Below are positions 21,315 through 34,524 of a DNA stretch of 64,000 bases, piece after piece; the first letter of the stretch is position 1; each line of letters begins with the position of its first letter. Source of the DNA: Pomphorhynchus laevis. Its lineage: Eukaryota; Acanthocephala; Palaeacanthocephala; Echinorhynchida; Pomphorhynchidae. The notes under the pieces are model-generated. The model worked only from the letters and a program-made list of their open reading frames with translations, was not told the DNA's origin and made no database searches. The translations under genes were made by a program, and so were the position numbers. Where the stretch lies: contig WNNJ02002767.1 in assembly GCA_012934845.2 (NCBI GenBank), positions 99,783-163,782 of the forward strand, read 5' to 3'.

Positions 21315-21559
21315 TATATAATTGTACAAAAATATACAATTTAATATTCAATATTGAATTGTGCTACTGTCGAAGGGGTAACCCGAAAACGTTTTTAAAT
21401 AAAATTGCAAAAGAAGCTCGGTTTAATTTTATATACTTACCTATTTTGATATATTTATGAATCCGACAGAAACAAGGATCCCAAGCTGTGGTTCAAATAA
21501 CCCTATTGCTACTTTCAACATATATATAACACGATCATCATTTGAGGACCCCAGAGGGT

Positions 21560-21617
21560 GGTTGAAAGAACCTCAACCACGATATATATACATATATTTC
21601 TTGAGGTTCTTTCAACC
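21560..21617. repeat. perfect inverted repeat, 17-bp arms, 24-nt loop
   Basis: 21560-21576 is exactly complementary to 21601-21617, with an AT-rich loop. 21320-22100 otherwise has no recognised gene. Confidence 0.85.
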
Positions 21618-22103
21618 TCACATATGCTTTCTAACTCTTAACTCTTATTGAACATTGTAATAATACAAAATGGTGTTGCATGATAGACTGGACTTCGATT
21701 CATGACTTTCAGTCACCATGTCACTTTCAGACGACTAATGAGTACCCGGCAACACTCATCAGTAGAATGAAGTACTCACTGGTCGTTTCGGTTGCTTGTG
21801 TGACATTGTGAATGATGGCATTTCCGACACTTTGCTTAATTGTCTGAGGCTTACGGCCTTTACCAGATTAAATTGCTGTGCGGACCATCCTTAAACACTA
21901 GGCAGAGGTTGTTGCTGAATTGTCACTGCACTCGTTAAATCCTTAATGGATACGGCATATATACATATATTTCGAACAAAGGAAACAGCACCGCCGCCTG
22001 GGATACTCAGAGGATCAATAAATAAATTAGAGGTTTGATTCAACCAAGACTGTATATTACATCGATCTGCTTCTCTTTATGTTTAAGAAATATCATGCTT
22101 CTA

Positions 22104-22156
22104 CACTGCGAGACGGCGTGCCGTTTCGGCTTTGAGAAGCCTGATCAGTTGCAGCG
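22104..22156 (-). ncRNA. decayed hammerhead ribozyme (G8 changed)
   Basis: On the minus strand: CTGATCA (22148-22142; a working ribozyme needs CTGATGA), stem II GGCT/AGCC (22141-22128), GAAA (22127-22124), stem III ACGGC/GCCGT with a 2-nt loop (22124-22113), GTC cleavage triplet ending at 22112, and a stem I CTGCAA/TCGCAG with one mismatch. All parts are in the right order. The only core fault is G8 to C, which should abolish cleavage because G8 is a catalytic base. Same strand as the Penelope-like RT fragment 2 kb downstream. Confidence 0.65.
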
Positions 22157-22329
22157 ATACAATGTATACAGATGAAAAACAAACTATATAGAGATTAAAG
22201 TAGAAAGAATTCACTATATGCTAATTGCATGACGTAGCTTGCGCTTTCGAAGTCAATGCAATGCAGTAAATTATTTTCAGTGTAATAGACATCAGCGGGT
22301 TCACTAAAAGTGTTCAACTGTAATAAATT

Positions 22330-25165
22330 CTACCCGTAATAGGCTAGTACTGACGTGCATCAGGGTCGTCTTCATAGTAGAACAGTTTGGTATACAGCAA
22401 TATCTCGACCCTATTAACAATTCTCTCAGGCAGCTCTAGGGACCTGAGAGAGGAGATAACGAAGGGAATAGAGATACGGTCAAAGGCAGCAGATAAATCA
22501 ATTAAAACAGCCGCAGCGAGCTGATAACTGTTAACCTGACAAAACTGATGCACTTCACCAATTGTTTAATGAACCGAGCGCCCTTTGACAAATCCATGAA
22601 AACTCGGTGGGATCAAGTTACGCATACTTAAATAGTCGCAGATTCTACGCGCAAGCGCTTTTTCGTAGATGGAGATGATGGAGTTTTAAATCGAAATGGG
22701 CCGCAGGTCTTTAGGACACGAGACCGGATTACGTTTGGTTAAAAAATTCTACGACTAATATTGATGCCGGCTACATCGGATAGTGAGGCTAAAAGCATTG
22801 TGACGGCTACTTCTCTTCTTTGATCGGCTGTCAGAAACTGATACCCGAGAAAATAGAGGAGCGACGGATTTAGAGGTGCCCTGAAGTGGACCCCAGGACT
22901 TAAGGATATCTGTAACAGATAAGTCCCTGCTCCTGAAGTCACCCCAAGACGGGATTGGTTGGGGATATTGAGTGGCTCTATAGTTGTGTAGGGATAGTTA
23001 CTCTTCCAAAACTATGTCAAGGCCAATGCTCCCAATCTAGCCCACAACCCTATCCTTCCAGCAAGCAAACTTCTTTTTCTTGAATAATTTCCAGAAGAAA
23101 AACTGAGAAGGGTTAAGGTGACCAAGGCTCGCTCGATCCCTGCTCGGCTGGAACCTATATCTAGAGCTCCAGTATTCATTCGAGATGGCATGTCTGGCGG
23201 AAACAGAGAGATTGGGAAGGTGTAGCATTTTAGACAGGTACTTGAGTTTTGTTAAAGTGGGATTGTATATGCGACCTTTATAGGTAGTCGAAAGCAATGC
23301 GGTAGCTTGCGATGATAGTAGTAATTAAATTCGGTCAAACCTTCATTACCAATTCTGGGGGAGAGTTGGATCACTGCCTGAAAGCAGGCCACTCTGATGG
23401 GATCAAAGTAAAACCCACTAAGCAACGCATCTTCCTCTATCCGCAAGCGAATTAGGTCATGATAGGTGGTATGTTATTGTCGCGACTGCTTAATATAGAT
23501 GGGTTTCAACAACAACATCGTATGAAGCAGTAATATGTCGAGGATTGAATTAGTTGTTGAGCAATGAAAGGTTGGGACAGTGATTTGTGAATAAGGTAGT
23601 CGTTCCTGGCTCTACGGAGTGCTGCATTAATCCAACGACTAGTTCTGTCCTTAAAGTCACCGAGTCACATGTCATAGCCACTACCTAAAATACGGTCCAG
23701 GAGATCACAGTTCTTGTAAATTTTCTTTGGCCTAATATAGATATTGGCTATACTAATACGTTTCCCGTTCATACAAAGTGATATAGCTAAACAAGACAGG
23801 TTTGAACAGGAATAGTTAAGAGGGATGATCTTAAGGATCATTTAATTAGGGATCAAAAGACATTGAGATGAAGATGAGTGAGGTGGGGTTATGTACGGAT
23901 TATAGTGGGTGTATATGTACTTAGGGATAAATCGTATAATGTACTGGGAGAGACGAACAGATCGCATCTCCTGAACGACTATAACAACGGTATCTCTACC
24001 AGATAAAGCGCTAAGGGCAGAAGCACCTCCCCAATTCCACTGGAACATATTCCTGAAAAAGTCTCTTGATTACTTTACATTGTGTTAAGTTAGGAATGGG
24101 ATTACCCACTCCTAGCAAGAGCCAGCAGAGAAGGTTGCCCTTCCCACTCCTCCGAGACACCAAGAGAAGACATTTCCCCACCGGCAATGTCATTAGTTCC
24201 CATAGAGGCAATAGCCCAGCGAGTTAGATCTTTTCTTGCTAGTTTAAGAGAAGAAAATAATTTAGGTCGACCTCTAAAAAATAATTTTTTAGATGTCGTA
24301 GCTTTTTGGACTTCAACGTACTGAATGTCGAGGAGAACCGAACTACTCTGTCTTTAGTATCATGTGAACAATGAGTGATTGAAATCTATCTTCAAAGGCT
24401 TGCAGTCTTGCGGCCATAATTTTCAAAATCTCACCATCTGTCATTCTAGGCACTTAAGAGATGAAGGCATCAGCAAAGTCCGCCAGATGGGCCGGTGCAC
24501 ATATGTGCCTCTGTTTGTAAACCTTAGATACAAGACATCTCCGTGACCAAGCCGGGTGCGGACCACCTTAATTCTAAAACCGGGTAAAGATTACATTTTC
24601 CCTTATGTTCGTATCCGGAGCCATACACTCCGCATGTACGGGGACTGGAACAGGTGGGGGCCCAGTGGCCCCATCGATAACATTCGTTCAGTGAGGAAAC
24701 GAAAGGTCGTCGGCATCAATCATTGTTAATAATATATTTTAACCAAGAAACGGATTGAATTTACTGTTAGTCAGGCATTGGGCCTGGTCAACAGTAGAGA
24801 AGCCGAAAGCCACCGAAAGTGGCTCTACATTCTTTCCTATAATGGGTCAAACGTTGTAAACTTTGAACTTATCCTCAAAATCTTTTAGATCATCATCCGT
24901 TGCGTAAGGTGGAAAGTTTGATAATTTCAGGAAAGCTTGAATAAACTTATGTCGTTGAACCATTATTGTAAGAAAATTTTCAAAATAATCTAAGTATTCA
25001 GAGTCCAGATTAGCCGTACATAACGAAATTCTGATTTCAGACTCAAAAAATTTGACAGAATTGTATATAATTCTACCTTTAAGTAATTTAGAGAAATCTC
25101 TGAGAAAAATATCAAATAGATATATTCTTTCAAAGGGTTGCAGACAATTAACAACCATCATATTG
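22330..25165 (-). mobile_element. family A LINE, gag to RT, 3'-truncated
   Basis: From right to left: ORF1 (25161-24060, in pieces), endonuclease (24048-23842 with GRDTVVIVVQE, then 23650-23252), and RT (22942-22344 with [12 protein letters not shown]), ending abruptly before the catalytic motif at about 22330. Because LINEs normally keep their 3' end, this break must be a later deletion or rearrangement. The right part from 24474 on is included in the tandem duplication. Confidence 0.85.
24847..25161 (-). pseudogene. family A ORF1 N-terminal part
   Basis: A 104-residue open frame beginning MMVVNCLQPFERIYL and containing FIQAFLKLSNFP, shared with the other ORF1 copies. Downstream, 24720-24600 encodes a Cys/His-rich stretch (CHRWGYWASTC, CGVYGSGYEHKGKC type) that looks like two CCHC zinc knuckles with some cysteines lost. 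It probably packaged the element RNA. Confidence 0.75.
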
Positions 25166-26682
25166 ACTAATTTGGCACGGCAGGAAGTTACCCTTTCGTG
25201 CTTGAAGCAAAATAATTAGGAAGATCTGCACTAACTTTGCTTTGTTTAGTAGTAATTGCGTTAGAAAATAAGAGTTTTCTTAAATCTTTTGAAGCACCGC
25301 ACATGTTTTCGCTGCTGCACATTGCTTCGCTTGTTGTAATGTAATGCTAAAACGTTTTTTGTTAAATCTTAATTTTACATCATTAATTTAATATTGATTG
25401 TATATATTACTTTATATTAAATATAAACTACTGATAAGATAATATTACAATAAATATTGACGTTGCGATATGTAAAATTTAGCATACCATTACATATATC
25501 TGCGCCACAAAGAAATTCTAGGAGCACATTGATTTGATATTAATTAAACATTTTCATTAATATTTAATATTATTATGCTATATTATTAATATTATTATAT
25601 TAAATGTTATTATTAAATGCTATTAATAATATAGTTATTACAGGAACAAAGAAGCAGAAATTATCCTTTATTTGATAAAAATTCTATATTTCGATAGCTT
25701 ATGTGTTCATCATCAGGATTACAATAAAATGTTTCACAATTTGTTTCCCCGTGATTGCAACATGTATTCACAAATATATCTACTTTATAGAGAGCTAGAT
25801 GTGCCTTGAAATTGGCCCAGCATCTTTCATTAGGATATAATGCTTACGTACGCCTTTGATGTACCTGAGCAATCTCGGGATGATTCTTCATTTCTAGAAG
25901 ACGTCACCCAGAGCAAAGACTAAGGTTACTTAAGATCCTAATTTCCAGACAATGTATCGTCGTCCGCATCGACTGGACTCTTAGGTCTGTGAAAGACACT
26001 GAGTGGTCCAGCCGGAAGGTTGCACGTTGGTGTATGCTGAGAGATCTGTTCTCCTTGATCGATTTTTAATGGAATGAGAAGACTATTTACTAAAAATATA
26101 AATTATAGTATTGTTTTACTCTCTCACTTTTATATATACATTTATACTTTCATAATGCTAGTAACTTGTTATCTCGCATTATTCAAGAAGCGTATTTTAT
26201 TAAAAAAGAACCTAATTTAATTTAACTCAGCAAAGTCCGCCAGATAGGCCGGTGCACCTATGTGCCTCAGTTTGTAAGCCTAAGATTCAAGGCATCTCCG
26301 TGACCAAGCCGGGTGCGGACCACCTCAATTCTAACACCGGGTAAAGATTACATTTTCCCTTATGTTCGTATCCGGAGCCATACACACCGCATGTACGGGG
26401 ACTGGAACAGGTGGAGGCCCAGTACCCCCATCGATGACATTCGTTCAGTGGGGAAACGAAAGGTCGTCGGCATCAATCACTGTGAATGATATATTTTAAC
26501 CAAGAAACGGATTGAATTTACTGTTAGTCAGGCATTGGGCCTGGTCAACAGTAGAGAAGCCGAAAGCCACCGAAAGTGGTCTACATTCTTCCCCATAATG
26601 GGTCAAACGTTGTAAACTTTGAACTTATCCTCAAAATCTTTTAGATCATCATCCGTTGGGTAAGGTGGAAAGTTTGATAATT

Positions 26683-26919
26683 TCAGGGAAGCTTGAATAA
26701 ACTTATATGTCGTTGAACCATTTTTGTAAGAAAATTTTCAAAATAATCTAAGTATTCATAGTCCAGATCAGCCGTACATAACGAAATTCTGATTCTAGAC
26801 TCAAAAAATTTGACAGAATTGTATATAATTCTACCTTTAAGTAATTTAGAGAAATCTCTGAGAAAAATATCAAATAGATATATTCTTTCAAAGGGTTGCA
26901 GACGATTAACAACCATCAT
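26683..26919 (-). pseudogene. family A ORF1 fragment in tandem unit 2
   Basis: Nearly the same as 24847-25161 but with a frameshift after residue 78, so it ends early. The plus-strand counterpart in the right arm is at 58506-58742. Confidence 0.75.
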
Positions 26920-29047
26920 ATTGACTAATTTGGCACGGCAGGAAGTTACACTTCCGTGCTTGAAGCAAGATAATTAGGAAGATCTGCACTAACTTTGCTT
27001 TGTTTGGCAGGAATTGCGTTAGAAAATAAGAGTTTTCTTAAATCTTTTGAAGCACCGCACATGTTTTCGCTGCTGCACATTGCTTCGCTTGTTGTAATGT
27101 AATGCTAAAACGTTTTTTGTTAAATCTTAATTTTACATCATTAATTTAATATTGATTGTATATATTACTTTATATTAAATATAAACTACTGATAAGATAA
27201 TATTACAATAAATATTGACGTTGCGATATGTAAAATCTAGCATGTCATTACATATATCTGCGCCTCAAAGAAATTCTAGGAGCAAATTGATTTGATATTA
27301 ATTAAACATTTTCATTAATATTTAATATTATTATGCTATATTATTAATATTATTATATTAAATGTTATTATTAAATGCTATTAATAATATAGTTATTACA
27401 GGAACAAAGAAGCAGAAATTATCCTTTATTTGATAAAAATTCTATATTTCGATAGCTTATGTGTTCATCATCAGGATTACAATAAAATGTTTCACAATTT
27501 GTTTCCCCGTGATTGCAACATGTATTCACAAATATATCTACTTTATAGAGAGCTAGATGTGCCTTGAAATTGGCCCAGCATCTTTCATTAGGATATAATG
27601 CTTACGTACGCCTTTGATGTACCTGAGCAATCTCGGGATTATTCTTCATTTCTAGAAGACGTCACCCAGAGCAAAGACTAAGGTTACTTAAGATCCTAAT
27701 TTCCAGACAATGTACCGTCGTCCGTATCGACTGGACTCTTAGGTCTGTGAAAGACACTGAGTGGTCCAGCCGGAAGGTTGCACGTTGGTGTATGCTGAGG
27801 GATCTGTTCCCCCTTGATCGATTTTTAATGGAATGAGAAGACTATTTACTAAAAATATAAATTATAGTATTGTTTTACTCTCTCACTTTTATATATACAT
27901 TTATACTTTCATAATTCGAGTAACTTGTTATCTCGCATTATTCAAGAAGCGTATTTTATTAAAAAAGAACCTAATTTAATGCTTAATAATAAATCTGATT
28001 ACAATCTTAAATTAAATTATAATTAATTATTACATTATTTTAATTTTTTTCAATTTGTTTTTTTTAATTGTATTATTATTTTGTTTTGGTTTAGATTATA
28101 TTATAATTTATTACTCTACTTTTACAATATTTTTATTATTAAATTCGTATTTTTTGTCACTTATATTATTATTTAAATTTTATTTCGTTTTATGATTCTG
28201 TTTTTTCTTTCTTTCTTTTTGTTGTTTTTAAAATGTGTGTAAAATTTTAGTGTATGATTGTTTTGTTTCTCTGTATTTTCTTTTTATTTTAAGTAGAAAC
28301 GCGGGGCACATCAATGCTTGTATTTTTGGATAAATGTTGCAAACACGGGAGAAACAAATTGTGAAACATTTTATTGTTATCCTGATGATGAACACATAAG
28401 CTATCGAAATATAGAATTTTTATCAAATAAAGGATACTTTATGCTTCTTTGTTCCTGTAATAACTTTATATTTGAAATGGAAGAAGGTTATGGGTTTAGT
28501 ATTTGTTATTAATAATGTTCAAAGTCACAAGGTCGCGTTGTCGAAATACGTAGGGTCACCCGATGATGAAGCGGGTTTACTCTTCATTAATATTGTTTAA
28601 TATCGATTTGGCATTATTAAGTTAATATTTATTGTATATATAACCATATATATGATATATACTTATAAGTAAATATTACAATAAAAGGATATTACAGAAA
28701 TATGTGAAAGTTAACCGACTATTACATATCTCTGTGCCTCATAGAAATTCGAGGCGTAAATTGATTCAAATTTATTTTATACAAAACAACTAACCGTCTA
28801 TTGAATGTGGGTCAGTGGTTCTCAACTGTATACCATAGAAAATTGTAAATGATCACTGAACAGCACATTTTGAGAGATTATTAAAAGCCTGGTAGTCAAA
28901 GGAAATTAAATCACCCGTTGAGTTGCCCGAAACATCAAAATGTCTTTCAAGATATTTTTAACAATAACTACTACGTCATTTTGCGAAATGAAGAGTAAAT
29001 CGAACGTGATTACAATAATCTTTACAAATGCCGATGATATTGAATAT

Positions 29048-29073
29048 ATACTCGGTAATATATTACCGAGTAT
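29048..29073. repeat. 26-bp perfect palindrome
   Basis: A 26-nt self-complementary sequence (ATACTCGGTAATA then its complement) followed after 6 nt by a third copy of half of it. It is conserved in the right arm at 56345-56370, so it predates the inverted duplication. Confidence 0.9.
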
Positions 29074-29749
29074 AATCATATACTCGGTAATATCCACTAT
29101 TAACAACAAAATTTTGTTATATTATTTTTAAAACTCTGCAAAATGTGGTATATTTATCCCGACTTACTTTTACCAGCCTAGAATTTCCTTATAAAATTAT
29201 TTTAAAATCGATCATGAGAGTTTATGGTAGATGCAAATAACGTCAGTGTAGCATCCTATTGTAACTGAAATAAAGCGTAAAACAGAAAGCTAACATTCTC
29301 TTAGACACCCTGTATATAAAACAATGTTTTCTCACTCGTATTTCTTTATATAGCCTTTGAAAAAAGCAAGTCAACTCATACTCGCATATACGTTGGATAG
29401 ACTGCTGAAATGTAAATATCTCTTAGATATATTCAATACGATGTATTATATTCATTATATTTATTTTTTAAATGCAATTTATATATGATTTACGTAAATA
29501 AAAAAACGACAGCGAATATAGGGGTGGGTAACAAATGAGGTTATTAAATAAGTGTGCAAAATTATAAAAACAAAATCGTAAAAAACTTTCGTTAAGTCTT
29601 CTATAGAATGAACAATTGCATACATGAGCGAGTATCATCATTTGGTCAGCTTCATCATTTATCCTCGCGTGAATACTTTAATCCTAGATTCAGCACTGTA
29701 CACTACAATCAGCGTAGGTGGACATCATCAGCAGTGAGCCTACGCCCAC

Positions 29750-31440
29750 CTTTCGTGTTTCGGTCCTTTAATTATCTGCTGAAATTTTCCTCTGCTGTCT
29801 TCACTGAAAGAGTTGGATCACAGCCTGTAAGAAGGCTAATCTGATTTGATCAAAGTGAAACCTTCTCCTCAGCAGCGTGTCTTCGTCTAATGGTCAGTGA
29901 AATAAGTCATGCAAAGTGGATAGTTGTTGGTCCGACTGCTTAATACAGGTAGGCTTCAGCAGCCACATCTCTGTAGCAGTAGTATGTCGAGGAGTGAATT
30001 TTTTGTGCAATGAAAGATAGGAGGTAGTGGTTTATGTATAAGATAAACGTTCCTAGATTTGCGAAGTGTTGCATTAATTCAACGACCAGTTCTGTCGTTG
30101 AAATCACCAAGTAACATGTCATAGTCACTACCCAATATACGGTCATAAGGGTCACCGTTCTTGTGAATCTCCCCCGGACGAATATTAATATTCGCTATTC
30201 TGATACGTTTACAGTTCTTCCAGAGTGTTATCGCTAAACAAGACATGGCTGGACAAGAATAATTATAAAGTAGGTAGGATCTTAAATGACATTAAACTAA
30301 GGTTAAAAGACTCTGATAAGAAGAGGAGTGAGGTGGGGTAATGTACGGTGTAAAGTGGGAGGTTGTGTGCTTTGGAATAAACCGAGTAATGCCTAGGGGA
30401 GACCGGATAGATCTAGGTTCTTGAAGTACTGTAACATATGCATCTCTACCAGATAAAAAACTAAACGCAGAAGCACCGCTCGAATTCCACTGTATTATGT
30501 TTAGTGAAAACGGATCGGAATTACTTCCCATGCAAAGATGTCACTTGAAGGGGCATCAGTCACTCGAGTTAGGTCAAAAGTGGGGAAGGTTACCCTTCCA
30601 GCCTCCGGACCTAACAGCGGGACTACTGACTGCTCTTTGACTGGTTTGGAGAATATCATCATGTCCTTTGTTGTTAATACTCCACTTCTCGCCCTCTTTA
30701 GACATTCTAAATATGGATGTGTTATTCAATGAATAAGCTCTTTTTGTTGACGCGGGTGCTGTAAATGCTAAGATTACCAGGTGGGGGTGTTAGAGCCGTC
30801 TCTGTCAGCCTTCCCAACAAGGTTTCGATTGACTTCATATTATAAGAAATTCGCTTGTCAATAATCATAAGGATATCGTCTATCGATAGATCAGAACCCT
30901 TTATAGCATCGGTGAACCCTTCTGTAACCTGATTGGTTGACACCGACGTTTTCAATGGACTTTTCTCTATAGGCCTTAATGATCGAGCATCTGCGGGCTC
31001 ACGCTGGGGGTGGTAATCCGTAGTTCGAGTAGCAGGGAGCAGCAGCACAATTGATCAGGTGCTCAGATTAAGTGGAAGAGCAGATTCCTAAAATTTTATG
31101 TTCTTTGCAGCTAGTACGCCAGTGCTCCCAGTGATGACACTGGTTTCAGTTAGTGTAGGCCAGTTTATCGGATGAAATATAATTGAATTCAATGTTGCAC
31201 CGAATGAAGGGGTTACACGAGGACTTAGATATAACCATCGCTCTGTCTATATATGTTCGTGCAAAAGCAATAGGTAGGTTGATGTTTCTCTTACCTTTAA
31301 GAAATCTTACGTTTGACAATTTGGACTGATTTTCTAGATCTTCCAAGTCAGTTTCATCCAGGAAGTTTAAAATATTCGTTGTTATAATTGTAGCCTGAAT
31401 GGCCTTGTACACAATTGAGGCAATAGTCTCCAAAATCTGT
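29750..31440 (-). mobile_element. family A LINE, gag and endonuclease only
   Basis: ORF1 pieces at 31433-31146 (AIQATIITTN, INLPIAFARTYIDRA) and 31048-30722, endonuclease at 30531-30292 (SLNIIQWNSSGA, GRDAYVTVLQE) and 30200-29850. It stops in the endonuclease, so the RT and 3' end were lost. It lies between pgant and LACTB2. Confidence 0.82.
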
Positions 31441-31668
31441 TCGCGAAACTTTACTTACTCCTGTGCTATACCAGCGTTAATGAATCCTATGCGGTATGAG
31501 TTACCTACACTTCGTGCTGAGTTTATAAATATTCTGTTTGAAGGGAAATGTTTAATAAAGCTCCTCAAAAGACTGTTAATCGTATGATTGTTCTTCAGAA
31601 AATTTTATAAAAATTATATTAGAAATGATATATCAAATGATATGGATATATTTAATATAAATGATATA

Positions 31669-32491
31669 TTTAATTAATTTGCATAATTAATTTGACAAAA
31701 TTAACATCTTGATAAAATGATATATAATAGGATATTCTTCAATGTTTATGAGTAGTTCATTGGAACGAATGTTTTTACTAAGAGAGTCACCGTTAAGATT
31801 TAAATGACAATTTTTATCCTATTTTTAATATTATATATGAATGAGAATTATATTTTTTATGAATATATAATATTTATCTATTGTATTTAATACAAAATAT
31901 ATCTGTATTATATATAATATTATATATAATATATAATATTTATAATATATTATAATATAATTAATAAAATTTATTTATATATAATATGTTTATTATATAT
32001 TTATATCCTACTTTTAATAATAATTTTAATTTGTAATCAACTATTTAAAATATAAATAATATGAATCATATAAATCATATGATTGTTCTTCAGAAAATTT
32101 TATAAAAATTATATTAGAAATGATATATCAAAATATATTTCAATGTTTCTAATAATTTCATCTTCAGAAAATTAAGGTATCTTTCTGAAGATGCTTACAG
32201 AGGTTAGCGAAATATCAATAAAAATTTCCTCTTTTCTTTGATCCAGCTCGAATAATTCTTTATCTAAATATGGATCATATCAACTATTCAAAATATAAAT
32301 AAGTTATATATTAAAAATAGGTTATACATATTATAAATAAGTTATATTTTTTATATATCATTTCTTTCAAATTCATGCAAATTAAAGAAACGCGGAATTT
32401 TAAGAGGGCGACGGATGTACAAATTCAATAATTATATTTAGAAACATTGAAATGGTCTATCTCCCAATTAGATATTCTTGCGGGTTGATTA
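31669..32491 (+). repeat. 823-bp direct repeat, left copy
   Basis: Matches 50779-51601 at a constant offset of 19110 with only a handful of substitutions seen (for example at 31803, 32403 and 32419). AT-rich. Inside it, TTTCTGAAGATG near 32180 pairs with CATCTTCAGAAA near 32159, and the segment ends in a word related to 37352-37500. No coding sequence; probably a non-autonomous element or the tail of a retroelement. Confidence 0.92.
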
Positions 32492-32589
32492 AATAAATAA
32501 ATACAGACTTTGTTAAATAACACAGAAAACATCTAAAATAAATAGTATAAGACATAATCAGAGTTCGACAATAATATATTCTTTGCTTC

Positions 32590-34400
32590 TTCCTTGTCTT
32601 CCCTGCACTTACGGCCTCAAATCCAAGGGGATCTGAGCCCCCAACCGATCCAAAACGCCGACTTCCGACTAAACCACCCGGAGTCTTTCACCCCACGAAG
32701 AGTACAGTCGGCACGGATTATGCTGGGTAAACGAGAAACGAGGAGCTTAAGAAACCTTAGCCTTTGCTCTGCGGGACGTCCTCTCGAAAATAAGACTAAT
32801 CCCGAAATATCCCAGGTGCCCCAAAGGCGCACCTGGGTTTTTCCTTTCAATGACAGATGCTGAGCCCGTTGCAGAGCCCATCTAGCTTTCTTCAGGATAC
32901 TTTTAAGTCTACCCAGGTCGGCTTTCGCCGACCAGTTACCAGTTAACCGTAACGGTAAACCCCAGGTATTTTACTCGACTGGTGAAGACAGGGAGTGGTT
33001 GATTAATCAAAATGGAAGAGAGGGCAGAGAGGGCTAATCTCTTGAGCTTTTGCTTTGTTGCAGGGGCGCCATGAAAGACAACCACCTGCGATTTGGCGGA
33101 GTTTAAAATAAGATTGGACTTTGGTAACTGGTCTATTAATATTAAAAAGAAACGGCTGATGTCCGAGACTATGTCTTTGCACCTGCGTCCAGAAAACAAG
33201 GCTATGGTATCATCAGCATATATCACAAGACGTTGTTCGCGTTTAAATATTTTAAAGAGTTTAATGGAGGCAGCAAGATATAAGATAGGATGAAGTGATG
33301 ATCCTTGAGGCACACACGTAATAGGGTAGAACTGACGCGCATCAGGGTCGTCTTCATAGTAAAAACGCTTGGTATACAGCAGGATCTCCACTCTGTTCAC
33401 AATTCTCGCAGGCAACCCGAGGGACCTGAGAGAAGAGATCACAAAAGGAATGGAGATGCGGTCAAATGCAGCAGAAAATTCAAGGAAAACAGCCACAACT
33501 AAATGATGGCTATTCTCCCTACAAAACTGCTCCAGCTCACCAAATGCTGAATGGACCGAGCGACCTTTGACGAACTCATGAAAACCTGGAGGGATCAAAT
33601 TACGCTTACTCAGATGGTCGCAGATTTTACGCGAGAGCGCTTTTTCGTAAATCGACACGAGGGCATTTTGAATCGAAATGGGTCGCAAATCTTTAGGGCA
33701 TGAGCAGGATTTTTTCTTAGGAATAAAAACACGCTTACTAATATTGATGCCTGCTACATCGGATGGGGAGGCTAAAAGCATTGGTGACGGCCACCCCTCT
33801 TCTCTGATCAGCTGTCAAAAGCAGACAGACAAGAGAAGAAAGTGGAACGACGGATTTGGATATGCCCGGGAGTGGATCTCAGGAGTTAAGGATATCCGTA
33901 ACAGATAGATCCCTACTCCTGAAGTTACACCGAGGCGGGATTGGTTGAGGTGATTAAGTGGCTCCATAGTTGTGTAGGGCTAGTGACTCCTCCTAAACTT
34001 TATCAAGGCCAACATTCCCTATCCAACCCAATGCTCTATCCTTCCAGCAAACAAACTTCTCCTTCTTGAAAATCTTCCAAATAAAGACTGAGAAGGGTTA
34101 AGGCGAGCAATACTCGTCCTATCCCTACTCAGCTGGAACCTATATCTAGTGCTCCAGTATTCATTCGAGAGAGCCTGTCTGGCGGAAACAGAGAGATTAG
34201 GGAGTAGGATTGCATATACGACCTTTATAGGTAGTCGATAAAATCGCGGTAGCTTGCGAAAAGAGGTAGGTATTAAATTCGGTCAAACTCTCATTTCCTA
34301 TTCTGGGAAAGAGTTGGATAGCCGCTTGAAAGAGGGCCACTCTGATCGGATCAAAGTGAAACCTCCTTCGAAGCAACATATCTTACTCAATTCTCCAACG
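32590..34400 (-). mobile_element. family A LINE, best-preserved RT with 3' tail
   Basis: 3' tail at 32690-32600 (matches 9600-9680), RT C-terminus 32930-32700, RT core 33781-32936, endonuclease C-terminal part 34400-33900. The 5' part is missing. It ends at 34400-34450 against an inverted scrap of another family A RT and then the L2-like element. Confidence 0.88.
32936..33781 (-). pseudogene. family A reverse transcriptase, longest open frame
   Basis: 281 residues without a stop: [66 protein letters not shown] and YADDTIALFSG. The catalytic YADD is intact, but the conserved Asp before Phe-Ser-Ala-Ala is Glu ([14 protein letters not shown] in the 8482-9492 copy) and the usual GVPQGS is CVPQGS, so activity is doubtful. 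Frame is lost on both sides. Confidence 0.9.
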
Positions 34401-34439
34401 AATTAGGTCATGAGAGGTGGACAATTGTGGCGAGAGTGC

Positions 34440-34520
34440 AGTATATTTTAAGCAAAGTAAAACGCTCACTTATGTCCTAAATATCTGATCCTTATTTTGA
34501 TTAAAAACTTTCTCATCTTC
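34440..34520 (+). mobile_element. scrap of family A RT in the opposite orientation at an element junction
   Basis: About 75 nt match the reverse complement of 53015-53070 (the segment before the RT fingers). It is inserted between the end of the L2-like endonuclease and the neighbouring family A copy. Confidence 0.6.
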
Positions 34521-34524
34521 ATAT

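Larger units (their letters stand above)
24474..27980. repeat. tandem duplication of a 1.75 kb unit
   Basis: Unit 1 is about 24474-26224 and unit 2 about 26225-27980; they run parallel from a shared CAGCAAAGTCCGCC start to a shared AACCTAATTTAAT end with few differences. Each unit holds part of family A ORF1 on the minus strand, then an AT-rich stretch, then a family A RT end and 3' tail on the plus strand (25790-26095 and 27545-27850). The unit boundary cuts through ORF1, so it is a DNA duplication, not two insertions. Confidence 0.9.
25361..29440 (+). repeat. left arm of a 4 kb inverted repeat
   Basis: The reverse complement of this stretch occurs at 55978-59952. It covers most of tandem unit 1, all of unit 2, and 28000-29440. 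Differences are mostly single bases. No complete gene is inside it; it holds family A pieces and AT-rich DNA, and two short open frames (28318-28512, 28906-29131) with no recognised family. Confidence 0.93.

Noticed and set aside
28375-28412. CTGATGA followed by CGAAATAT, resembling a hammerhead core
   Set aside because: The bases after CTGATGA and before GAAA do not pair, so there is no stem II; the right-arm versions that do pair have an extra base. It is a shared repeat motif.
28906-29131. Open frames on both strands, conserved in both inverted arms
   Set aside because: Conservation follows from the recent duplication; the overlapping frames share a palindrome and match no family.
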